From Polynucleobacter sp. UB-Tiil-W10 (GTDB taxonomy: Bacteria > Pseudomonadota > Gammaproteobacteria > Burkholderiales > Burkholderiaceae), in the NCBI RefSeq assembly GCF_018881605.1, contig NZ_JACVPZ010000001.1, forward strand, positions 1,922,001-1,986,000: a stretch of DNA of 64,000 bases. The letters are read 5' to 3'. Positions 57,622 to 64,000 of the stretch are shown in pieces. Position 1 is the first letter of the stretch. Every line of letters begins with the position of its first letter. The translations under genes and the position numbers were made by a program. The notes under the pieces were generated by a model. The model searched no databases, was not told the DNA's origin, and worked only from the letters and a program-made list of their open reading frames with translations.

Positions 57622-59103
57622 TTAGTTCACCAAAACAATTCCAGGTGGCTTCCACTCTCCCTCGCCCGGCGGCAATATGGATGGAGAAGTCTCTTTTGGC
57701 CAGTAAAGACGCATAACCAGATAGATTGGACCGTTGGGTGCTGGCAGCCAATTTGCTTCTTTCGATTTACCTGGCGACTTATTTAGAATGTAGATCGTTA
57801 TTGATCCATCAGCATTCTTCTTCAACCCCGGTAGCATTGGAGAATTAATCAGATAGCGATTGATTGGATTTTCGATTAAGAGTTGCGTCTTACCATCGTA
57901 CACCGTGATTGACCAGAAGGCATTCACCGGCGGAAGCTGACCCTTTGCAAAAGTGAGCGTGTAGCTGTGTTTGCTGCCATCAAGTATTTCGCCTTGGCTA
58001 TCCATCCGAGTCAATGGATACATAGCTTCAATTGAATCGTTTGCATAGATGCCGGCTTTTGCAACAGCAGCGCGTTTTAGCCAATCCCCATTGAAGAAAG
58101 CACGATCCCCACCAGCTAGACCGCCTACCCTCCACCCATTAAAGTCTTTACCTCCATTTGCAGCCATTTTTTCAATCTTCTCTTCGCCCTCTTTCATGGC
58201 TAAAAGAATTGCAGCTTTGTGTTCGGCCGAGAGGTCTTTGAACTCAAACTTTCTGCCGGGTCCGATGCCAATGCTTGCCAATTTTTCGCGGATAATATTT
58301 TCCTCGGGGCCGGCTGGTGCGTACTGAAGCGCAAAGCTTAGATATTCGAAGAAATTGGTTTTCACCATTTCCTTATTGACCTTTGGAAAATCAATCACTG
58401 GTGCAGAAGCTGGAGCAGGCTGTTTGAGATATGCCGAAAGTAATTGTGCTTTATATCCACTTTGCACTTTAACTACATTAGGCATATCCGCTGCATTAAA
58501 AAGTTGAGTGCGATAAATTGCTACAGAAAATTGGGTTGATGAACGAAAGACTTTTTTAATACCCGCAGGTGTTTCACCCTGCCAATCAGGCCCAACCACC
58601 ATGTAGTTGCCAGCCTCATTGCCAGTAGCACGGCTACCGATATAACCATAATTAAACGTATTGCCATCGCACAACATCACTGCGTAATAACGCTTTTTAT
58701 CTATTGCAGGCACTGATAACACCATCGGCTCTGATCTCAAATCCATAAACACAATCGAATAAGGAGTATCACTATTGGGTGAAACGACTGTCGTATCTTT
58801 ATAGGTAAAGACACGCGCCTCATTATTGATTTCATTAAAGGGGGCTTTAAACTGTCCTGAATCGCGATTAATTGCGTAGTCATACATGACTGCATAGTTC
58901 ATAACGATTGGAAGCCCGTAGATGAACCCTTCTTCTGCAATCGCCTTTGTCTCCTCAATACTTGGCACAGGAATGCCCGCTACGGTATCTCTCTTTTCCG
59001 CTTGAGAAACGGCATCGTTCTTATTACCGCATCCAACAATCATTACTGCCACGATAGACGCAATGATGAATCCAATAAAAGCTAAAACTTGGCGATTTTT
59101 CAT
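57622..59103 (-). CDS. DUF1254/DUF1214 domain lipoprotein
   Basis: This 493-residue protein has a signal peptide with a lipobox (VGCGN, Cys near residue 25), so it is likely anchored in a membrane on the periplasmic side. The DUF1254 part (about residues 55-200) begins with EEGFIYGLPIVMNYAVMYDY and includes VSPNSDTPYSIVFMDLR. The DUF1214 part (about residues 370-480) contains YTLTFAKGQLPPVNAFWSITVYDG (in part). Members are widespread and of unknown function; some lie near sulfatase or detergent-response genes. The start ATG at 59103 is chosen to begin the signal peptide. It lies between the tRNA-Lys remnant and a GC-rich orphan gene. Confidence 0.88.
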   Translation of the reverse strand: MKNRQVLAFIGFIIASIVAVMIVGCGNKNDAVSQAEKRDTVAGIPVPSIEETKAIAEEGFIYGLPIVMNYAVMYDYAINRDSGQFKAPFNEINNEARVFTYKDTTVVSPNSDTPYSIVFMDLRSEPMVLSVPAIDKKRYYAVMLCDGNTFNYGYIGSRATGNEAGNYMVVGPDWQGETPAGIKKVFRSSTQFSVAIYRTQLFNAADMPNVVKVQSGYKAQLLSAYLKQPAPASAPVIDFPKVNKEMVKTNFFEYLSFALQYAPAGPEENIIREKLASIGIGPGRKFEFKDLSAEHKAAILLAMKEGEEKIEKMAANGGKDFNGWRVGGLAGGDRAFFNGDWLKRAAVAKAGIYANDSIEAMYPLTRMDSQGEILDGSKHSYTLTFAKGQLPPVNAFWSITVYDGKTQLLIENPINRYLINSPMLPGLKKNADGSITIYILNKSPGKSKEANWLPAPNGPIYLVMRLYWPKETSPSILPPGEGEWKPPGIVLVN

Positions 59104-59227
59104 GATGCCATCCCTCTTTTTTTCAAGCAATCAATCTTGCCCTGCAAGCAAGGTGCATCACCCACCCTCAACACGTGGTGGGGTGACACAGAACAAACCT
59201 AAATCGTTACCGCCGGTCAGTAAGGCA

Positions 59228-60013
59228 CTACTTTTTAGCGCTGGCGCCAGCGTTGTACTGGTAGTTGCCTTCAAATTGGTCGAGAACGATACTGTTAGGC
59301 GGGTTGGAATCAGCGGTAGACGTCAGAGTCATATCCTTGTCCAACTTGCGCGATCTAAACTTCCATCCCTCCGGCAAGGTCAGGCGCTTGCCAAGGGTGG
59401 GTAGGCTTTCGATAGTGTTCTTGGGATCAATCTTCAAGGACAAGCTGAACATGGTGTACACAGCACCCTCAGGGGTAATCAGCTCATACACTGTTTCGCC
59501 TGCATTGAAGAAAAAGGTATTGGTTCGCTTAGACACCAGCACCTTATATGCAGGCAGGGTTCCAGTGACGGCTTTGCTGAGGTCGGGGGTTTCGAAGAGG
59601 CCGAGTACTCGCAAGGGGATCGTGGCGATCACCCTCTCCTTGCAGCCATCCCAGGCCATCCCTGTTATGCCGTTCGCCACGAGACGACGCGGACCGTTGA
59701 AGAGGACACCATCGCTCCCGTATTTCTTTTTCAAGTCATCTGCATTTAGTGCGCGGAAGCGGGCGTCCATGACATCGTTGGGCGCCTCAAGGTCCTTGCC
59801 AAGCGAATTGTAGTAGTAGCCGATCCCGCTGCCGTTGGCCTGGCGGTTCATGAACAGAATTTCGTAGAATGCCTTGCCGCGCCAGTTCTCAATCTTGATT
59901 GGGCAGGGATCAGTAACGCCACCCTTCTGGTCGGCCAAGGCCGACGTCATGCTAACTAGCAGCATAAGCGTCAGTGCCGCTACTCTTATAGTCATGTCTG
60001 TAATTATCTTCAT
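59228..60013 (-). CDS. Hypothetical secreted protein, GC-rich
   Basis: I do not recognise this protein. It has 261 residues from the ATG at 60013, preceded by GGGAGAG, and a signal peptide (about residues 1-28, ending TSALADQ). The mature part has a Cys pair (about residues 37 and 123), segments such as NRQANGSGIGYYYNSLGKD and GITGMAWDGCKERVIATIPLRVLG, and a positively charged tail. No membrane segment follows the signal. By eye its GC content is about 53-58%, well above its neighbours, which suggests transfer from another genome. It lies 124 bp upstream of the DUF1254 gene on the same strand. Confidence 0.7.
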   Translation of the reverse strand: MKIITDMTIRVAALTLMLLVSMTSALADQKGGVTDPCPIKIENWRGKAFYEILFMNRQANGSGIGYYYNSLGKDLEAPNDVMDARFRALNADDLKKKYGSDGVLFNGPRRLVANGITGMAWDGCKERVIATIPLRVLGLFETPDLSKAVTGTLPAYKVLVSKRTNTFFFNAGETVYELITPEGAVYTMFSLSLKIDPKNTIESLPTLGKRLTLPEGWKFRSRKLDKDMTLTSTADSNPPNSIVLDQFEGNYQYNAGASAKK

Positions 60014-60164
60014 TTCACTCTCCCGCAAGAAGGTTAAATAATGTTCGAGATGATGAATACATATTACTCAGAATTAGAAATAAATCTACCCAAATTGCTA
60101 AGATTTATTTCTCAAATGAAAAATTACAGCAAGTCCTCAATTGAATTTTAATGATCCAGGCAAA

Positions 60165-60187
60165 TAAAAAACCACCCGAAGGTGGTT
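60165..60187 (-). terminator. Terminator of tRNA-Ser unit
   Basis: AACCACC and GGTGGTT enclose CGAA on the plus strand, which is a UUCG tetraloop when read on the minus strand, and TTTTATTTG follows on that strand. A 10-bp bulged stem (60207-60236) lies between this and the tRNA 3' end and may form part of the tRNA trailer. TTGGTAAC is repeated at 60189-60196 and 60201-60208. Confidence 0.88.
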
Positions 60188-60250
60188 CTTGGTAACGATT
60201 TTGGTAACAAGGCTGTTGATTTGCTACAGGCCTTGTAATAACTAGTGAAT

Positions 60251-60340
60251 TGGCGGAAGAGGTGAGATTCGAACTCACGGAGGACTTTCATCCTCGCCAG
60301 TTTTCAAGACTGGTGCATTCAACCGCTCTGCCACTCTTCC
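60251..60340 (-). tRNA. tRNA-Ser(TGA)
   Basis: The minus strand reads as a complete 90-nt class II tRNA with encoded CCA. The acceptor stem is GGAAGAG/CTCTTCC. The anticodon loop CTTGAAA between CCAGT and ACTGG gives TGA. A long variable arm and the T-arm GTTCGAATC are present. Confidence 0.97.
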
Positions 60341-60343
60341 AAT

Positions 60344-60368
60344 TGCTTGAATCAGATGGATTCAAGCA
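60344..60368. repeat. Perfect 10-bp inverted repeat between oxidase gene and tRNA-Ser
   Basis: TGCTTGAATC and GATTCAAGCA enclose AGATG. It begins 3 bp from the tRNA-Ser 5' end and ends 6 bp before the oxidase stop codon on the minus strand. There is no T-run, so it may be a processing hairpin in a joint transcript and not a true terminator. Confidence 0.7.
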
Positions 60369-60373
60369 CCAGA

Positions 60374-61510
60374 TTATAAAGAACTTTTGATTTGCCCCTC
60401 TAAATGCTTGGCAATAGCAAGGCTTGAGGTTAATCCGGGCGACTCAAAGCCATATAGATTAAAGAGTCCCTGTAGTTCGTGGTCCCTTGGCCCGTTAAAG
60501 CAAAAATCGCCAGCAGGCGTGTTTGGCGGAACTATTTTTGCCCTCACCCCTGAATAATCAGGCTGTAAAGTACCATCCTTGAGCTGTGGCCAATATCGGC
60601 GCACGGCCTCATAGAACCCCTCTCCTCGCTTAGGGTCAACTGTGTAATCAACTTGGTATTCATTATCAATTTCAAGCCACTGTACATCTGGACCAAATTT
60701 GGCCTGACCACCCATATCTAGTGTGAGATGAACGCCCAATCCGCCAGGCTCAGGAATGGGATATATCAAGTGGGAAAAAGGCGATTTACCAGAAAGGGAA
60801 AAATAATTGCCTTTTGCAAAGTACGCTTTTGGAATGTACTGCTGTGGCAGTCCTGCAATTTTTTGTGCAACTGCTGGCGCACTCATACCAGCGCAATTAA
60901 TGAGGATTTTGGTATGCAACTTCATCCCATCAGCGCCCCCGATTTCTAATTCAAATCCATCTTTGGCATTTTCACCAATGGGCTTGGCACTCATCAACGG
61001 TGATTGATATGCCACCATTCCACCGGCATCCTCAAAACCCCCTAAGAGTGAAAGCATGAAACCATGGCTATCTACAATGCCAGTGCTCGACGACAGAATG
61101 GCAGCCTCACATTGCAATTGCGGCTCTAATAATTTTGCCTCTTCACCGGAAATGATTTTGATCACAGGCACATGATTGTTTTGGGCCTTATACAAAATTG
61201 CCTGCAAATCATTCAATTGCGTTTCGTCAGTTGCAACGATTAATTTGCCATACGGCTGAGTCGCTACTTGATGACTGCGACAGTACTCGTAAAGCAAACG
61301 ATTGCCTTCAACGCAGAGCTTGGCTTTCAGCGAATCTTTGGGGTAATAGATGCCTGCATGGATCACTTCGCTATTGCGTGCGCTACTCACCGTGCCGAAT
61401 GCGCTCTCTCGCTCCAATAGAATCGTTTCTCGACCCTGTAAGGCCATTTCTCTAGCGATTGCAAGGCCAATAACACCCGCACCGACGACTACACAGTCAA
61501 CCCGCTCCAT
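60374..61510 (-). CDS. FAD-dependent L-2-hydroxyglutarate oxidase-like protein
   Basis: This 378-residue DAO-fold flavoprotein has the FAD motif VVGAGVIGLAIAREMALQGRE (in part, about residues 8-28) and the SSARNSEVIHAGIYYPKDSLKA segment (in part, about residues 41-62) of the L2HGDH/LhgO group. YGKLIVATDE, GIVDSHGFMLSLL and the C-terminal NLYGFESPGLTSSLAIAKHLE are also family-like. LhgO oxidises L-2-hydroxyglutarate to 2-oxoglutarate and feeds electrons to quinones. It lies alone on the minus strand, upstream of tRNA-Ser and divergent from pgi with a 99-bp gap. Substrate assignment rests on family likeness. Confidence 0.87.
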   Translation of the reverse strand: MERVDCVVVGAGVIGLAIAREMALQGRETILLERESAFGTVSSARNSEVIHAGIYYPKDSLKAKLCVEGNRLLYEYCRSHQVATQPYGKLIVATDETQLNDLQAILYKAQNNHVPVIKIISGEEAKLLEPQLQCEAAILSSSTGIVDSHGFMLSLLGGFEDAGGMVAYQSPLMSAKPIGENAKDGFELEIGGADGMKLHTKILINCAGMSAPAVAQKIAGLPQQYIPKAYFAKGNYFSLSGKSPFSHLIYPIPEPGGLGVHLTLDMGGQAKFGPDVQWLEIDNEYQVDYTVDPKRGEGFYEAVRRYWPQLKDGTLQPDYSGVRAKIVPPNTPAGDFCFNGPRDHELQGLFNLYGFESPGLTSSLAIAKHLEGQIKSSL

Positions 61511-61609
61511 TTATCCGTCCTAGGGCATTGTTTATCTTTAAATTTACCGAAATCGTAACATTTTCAATGTTTTAGTGGGTTTTGAGGTGCTTCTTGATAA
61601 AATCTATAC

Positions 61610-63112
61610 ATGTCTTCAAAACCGGCTAAAGAGAGCCTTCATTCCGTAGTTTGCGCCCAAGATATCGTTCTAGATACTGCCTATCAGGGTATTGATAGCA
61701 AAAGCTGGAAATCCCTCTTTCGCCAGGCCAGAGAGTCCCATTTAGAGCAATTTATTGAGGACCTATTTGCCGGTAAAGCGGTAAATAACTCAGAAAATCG
61801 CCCCGCCCTGCATTCTGCCCTCAGAAATTTAGAGAAAAAACCCGTATTCGTAAATGGTCAAGATGTCATGCCTGAGGTGGCTGACGTTTGGCGTCGCATT
61901 GAAGGTTTATGTAACAAATGGGTAGGCGTAACAGACGTCATTCATATTGGGATTGGTGGCTCTGATTTTGGTCCTCGCCTTGCGATTGAGGCTTTAGCCC
62001 ATGTGCCCGATATTGATAGTCGCGGCATGCGCATGCACTTCCTTGCCAATATCGATACAGCGGAGTTAAATCGCATATTGCAACGCGCACACGCCAATAG
62101 CACCCGCGTCATTATTGTCTCCAAGTCATTCACTACGCTTGAGACCAATATGAACGCTAAAGCGGTCGTAAAGTGGCTTAAAGATAGCGGTCGTAATGAT
62201 GTGCAGATCTCCCAGGCATTATTTGCAGTTACCGCTAACGTAAGCGCTGCGGAAGAATTTGGAATTGCCAAAGATAATATTTATCCATTCTGGGATTGGG
62301 TTGGAGGACGCTACTCCGTTTGGTCTGCAGTCGGCCTACCAATTGCACTGCAATATGGATTTGATACTTTTAAAGAATTTTTAGCGGGTGCCCAGTTTAT
62401 GGATCAGCACTTTAAGTCAGCACCGCTAGAAGAAAATCTTCCAGTCATCATGGCGCTTTCTTTGATCTATCAACAAAAGAAGCACCACATCAAATCCTAT
62501 GCTGTGATTCCGTATGCGGATGCCCTAGATTGGTTTCCGAAATGGTTGCAACAACTAGATATGGAAAGCAATGGCAAAAGCGTTGATCGAGACGGTATGC
62601 CGGTGAAGTATTCATGTCCTGTCGTATTTGGTAGCTCTGGAAGCAATGCGCAACATTCTTATTTCCAACTATTACATCAAGGCCTTGATGTGATTCCAAT
62701 CGACTTCATCGCGATTCGGGAACCCATGAGTCATCTTGCTGAAGCGAAAGCGCATCACCGCATTTTGCTATCGAATTGCCTAGCTCAAGCACAAGCTTTG
62801 GCTAATGGCAAACAAACCGAGAACCCCAACAATACTTATCCCGGTAAACGACCCAGTAATCTGTTGATACTCCCTAAACTGAATGCTTTTTATCTTGGTG
62901 CCTTACTAGCACTTTATGAGAGTCGTACCGCTGCTCTTGGTGCTCTATGGAATATCAATAGCTTTGATCAGCCCGGCGTTGAATTAGGAAAAGTGCTTGC
63001 TAAACCCATTGAGGCAGCCCTTAAAAATGGTTTGGCCGTACAAGCTGATGACAACATCGATGCCATCACTGCTCAACGCATCAATCTCTTTAATCATACT
63101 GAAGTGAAATAG
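61610..63112 (+). CDS. pgi: Glucose-6-phosphate isomerase
   Basis: Pgi interconverts glucose 6-phosphate and fructose 6-phosphate. The protein has 500 residues, a little shorter than the E. coli enzyme (549). The phosphate-binding SKSFTTLETNMN segment (about residues 171-182), the DWVGGRYSVWSAVGLP signature (about residues 228-243), the catalytic Glu/His region GSSGSNAQHSYFQLLHQG (about residues 342-359) and the lysine near the C-terminus are present. It is followed 36 bp downstream by the phosphomannomutase gene, with which it is likely to be co-transcribed for sugar-nucleotide supply. Confidence 0.97.
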   Translation: MSSKPAKESLHSVVCAQDIVLDTAYQGIDSKSWKSLFRQARESHLEQFIEDLFAGKAVNNSENRPALHSALRNLEKKPVFVNGQDVMPEVADVWRRIEGLCNKWVGVTDVIHIGIGGSDFGPRLAIEALAHVPDIDSRGMRMHFLANIDTAELNRILQRAHANSTRVIIVSKSFTTLETNMNAKAVVKWLKDSGRNDVQISQALFAVTANVSAAEEFGIAKDNIYPFWDWVGGRYSVWSAVGLPIALQYGFDTFKEFLAGAQFMDQHFKSAPLEENLPVIMALSLIYQQKKHHIKSYAVIPYADALDWFPKWLQQLDMESNGKSVDRDGMPVKYSCPVVFGSSGSNAQHSYFQLLHQGLDVIPIDFIAIREPMSHLAEAKAHHRILLSNCLAQAQALANGKQTENPNNTYPGKRPSNLLILPKLNAFYLGALLALYESRTAALGALWNINSFDQPGVELGKVLAKPIEAALKNGLAVQADDNIDAITAQRINLFNHTEVK

Positions 63113-63148
63113 CTGACGCTATTTCAAAAGCTATCCAAAGGAAGCCTC

Positions 63149-64000
63149 ATGCAATTGTCACCAACTATTTTCAAAGCGTATGACATCCGCGGAATCATTG
63201 ATGAGACTTTAGACCCCTCTATCGCTAAATTAATTGGTCAAGCCTTTGGTACAGAAATGCGTGAGTTGGGTGAGACTGAAGTTGTCATCGGTCGTGATGG
63301 TCGCCTATCAGGCCCTAGCTTGATCGAGGCTTTAACGGATGGCTTGCTCTCTACCGGCATTAATGTGATTGACTTAGGAATGGTAGCCACCCCCATGGTG
63401 TACTTCGCAGCCAATCAAACGATTGACGGGAAGAAACCAAAATCTGGCGTCATGATTACCGGAAGCCATAATCCTCCCAACTACAACGGCTTCAAAATGG
63501 TTTTAGGTGGTGCGGCGATTTACGGTGATCAAATCCAAGCCTTACGCAAACGCATTGAAGCCAAGCAGTTTGCTATCGGTAAGGGTACACGCAGCACTTT
63601 TGATATCTTCCCAATGTATTCACAACGCATTATTGGTGATGTCAAACTTGCTCGTCCTATCAAGATTGCCATCGACTGCGGTAACGGAGTTGGAGGTGCA
63701 TTTGCAGGACAACTCTTTAGAGCTCTAGGATGCGAAGTAGAAGAGCTTTTTTGCGAAGTGGATGGTAAGTTCCCCAATCACCACCCAGATCCAGCCCATA
63801 TTGAAAACTTGCAAGACCTCATTCAGAATCTGCAGACTACCGATAATGAGCTCGGTCTTGCCTTTGATGGTGATGCCGATCGTTTGGGCGTTGTTACCAA
63901 AGATGGTCAGGTGATTTTCCCTGACCGCCAAATGATGCTGTTTGCTAAAGATGTCCTCTCACGCAATCCTGGTGGTCAAATTATTTATGACGTCAAGTGC
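63149..64000 (+). CDS. Phosphomannomutase/phosphoglucomutase, 3' end cut by window edge
   Basis: This alpha-D-phosphohexomutase (AlgC/ManB type) is seen for 284 residues from the ATG at 63149, with AAAGGAAG just upstream. It begins MQLSPTIFKAYDIRGII. The catalytic phosphoserine is in MITGSHNPPNYNGFK (about residue 105), and the magnesium-binding loop is AFDGDADRLG (about residues 239-248). The sugar-specificity and phosphate-binding domains 3 and 4 lie outside the window. It follows pgi and would supply mannose 1-phosphate or glucose 1-phosphate for envelope polysaccharides. Confidence 0.95.
   Translation, partial: MQLSPTIFKAYDIRGIIDETLDPSIAKLIGQAFGTEMRELGETEVVIGRDGRLSGPSLIEALTDGLLSTGINVIDLGMVATPMVYFAANQTIDGKKPKSGVMITGSHNPPNYNGFKMVLGGAAIYGDQIQALRKRIEAKQFAIGKGTRSTFDIFPMYSQRIIGDVKLARPIKIAIDCGNGVGGAFAGQLFRALGCEVEELFCEVDGKFPNHHPDPAHIENLQDLIQNLQTTDNELGLAFDGDADRLGVVTKDGQVIFPDRQMMLFAKDVLSRNPGGQIIYDVKC

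Noticed and set aside
59265-59813. 182-codon open frame opposite the GC-rich secreted gene
   Set aside because: Long shadow frames are expected in GC-rich DNA; the minus-strand frame has a signal peptide and ribosome site, this one has neither.

Overview
The window looks like a chromosome segment of a small-genome freshwater betaproteobacterium, most likely Polynucleobacter or a close Burkholderiaceae relative. The grounds are the gene order nuoA-N with secG-tpiA-qor-pnp-rpsO upstream, the run ilvBHC-psd-pssA-leuA, the sigma factor/DUF3619/DUF3106/RDD cluster, and a base composition judged by eye at about 45% GC. The genus is an inference from gene order, not a database match.

Layout. A chemotaxis receptor is cut by the left edge (1-1421). 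It is followed by a DUF1178 protein, a Nudix hydrolase and the complete 14-gene respiratory complex I operon (17380 down to 2878), which ends in a strong hairpin terminator. Upstream of nuoA are tRNA-Leu(GAG), secG, tpiA, a quinone oxidoreductase, pnp and rpsO. The rpsO-pnp gap holds three stem-loops. After a SYLF lipid-binding protein comes ilvB-ilvH-ilvC-psd-pssA-leuA, which joins branched-chain amino acid and phosphatidylethanolamine synthesis. leuA is preceded by an undeclared leucine-rich leader peptide and an attenuator terminator.

From 30.2 to 32.5 kb lies a sigma factor operon. From 32.5 to 40.3 kb are an FtsX-type permease, an SDR, a TctC/Bug binding protein and a four-gene Mla-like lipid transport operon. 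tRNA-Arg(ACG), greB, spoT, rpoZ, gmk, yicC, rph, rdgB and hemW form a housekeeping block (40.4-47.9 kb).

The accessory part runs from 47.9 to 60.2 kb. It holds a Bug binding protein with an enoyl-CoA hydratase, a divergent CoA-transferase, a TrpR-type repressor, a flavoprotein, a second-looking anthranilate synthase pair (trpG/trpE), an alkylsulfatase, an outer-membrane barrel protein, a decayed 3' piece of tRNA-Lys, a DUF1254 lipoprotein and a GC-rich orphan secreted protein. The promoter regions of trpR and trpE carry the same long inverted repeat, so they are probably one regulon. Core genes resume with tRNA-Ser(TGA), an L-2-hydroxyglutarate oxidase, pgi and a phosphomannomutase cut by the right edge. 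No gene-free stretch exceeds 300 bases, and I saw no CRISPR array, IS element, prophage or rRNA gene.
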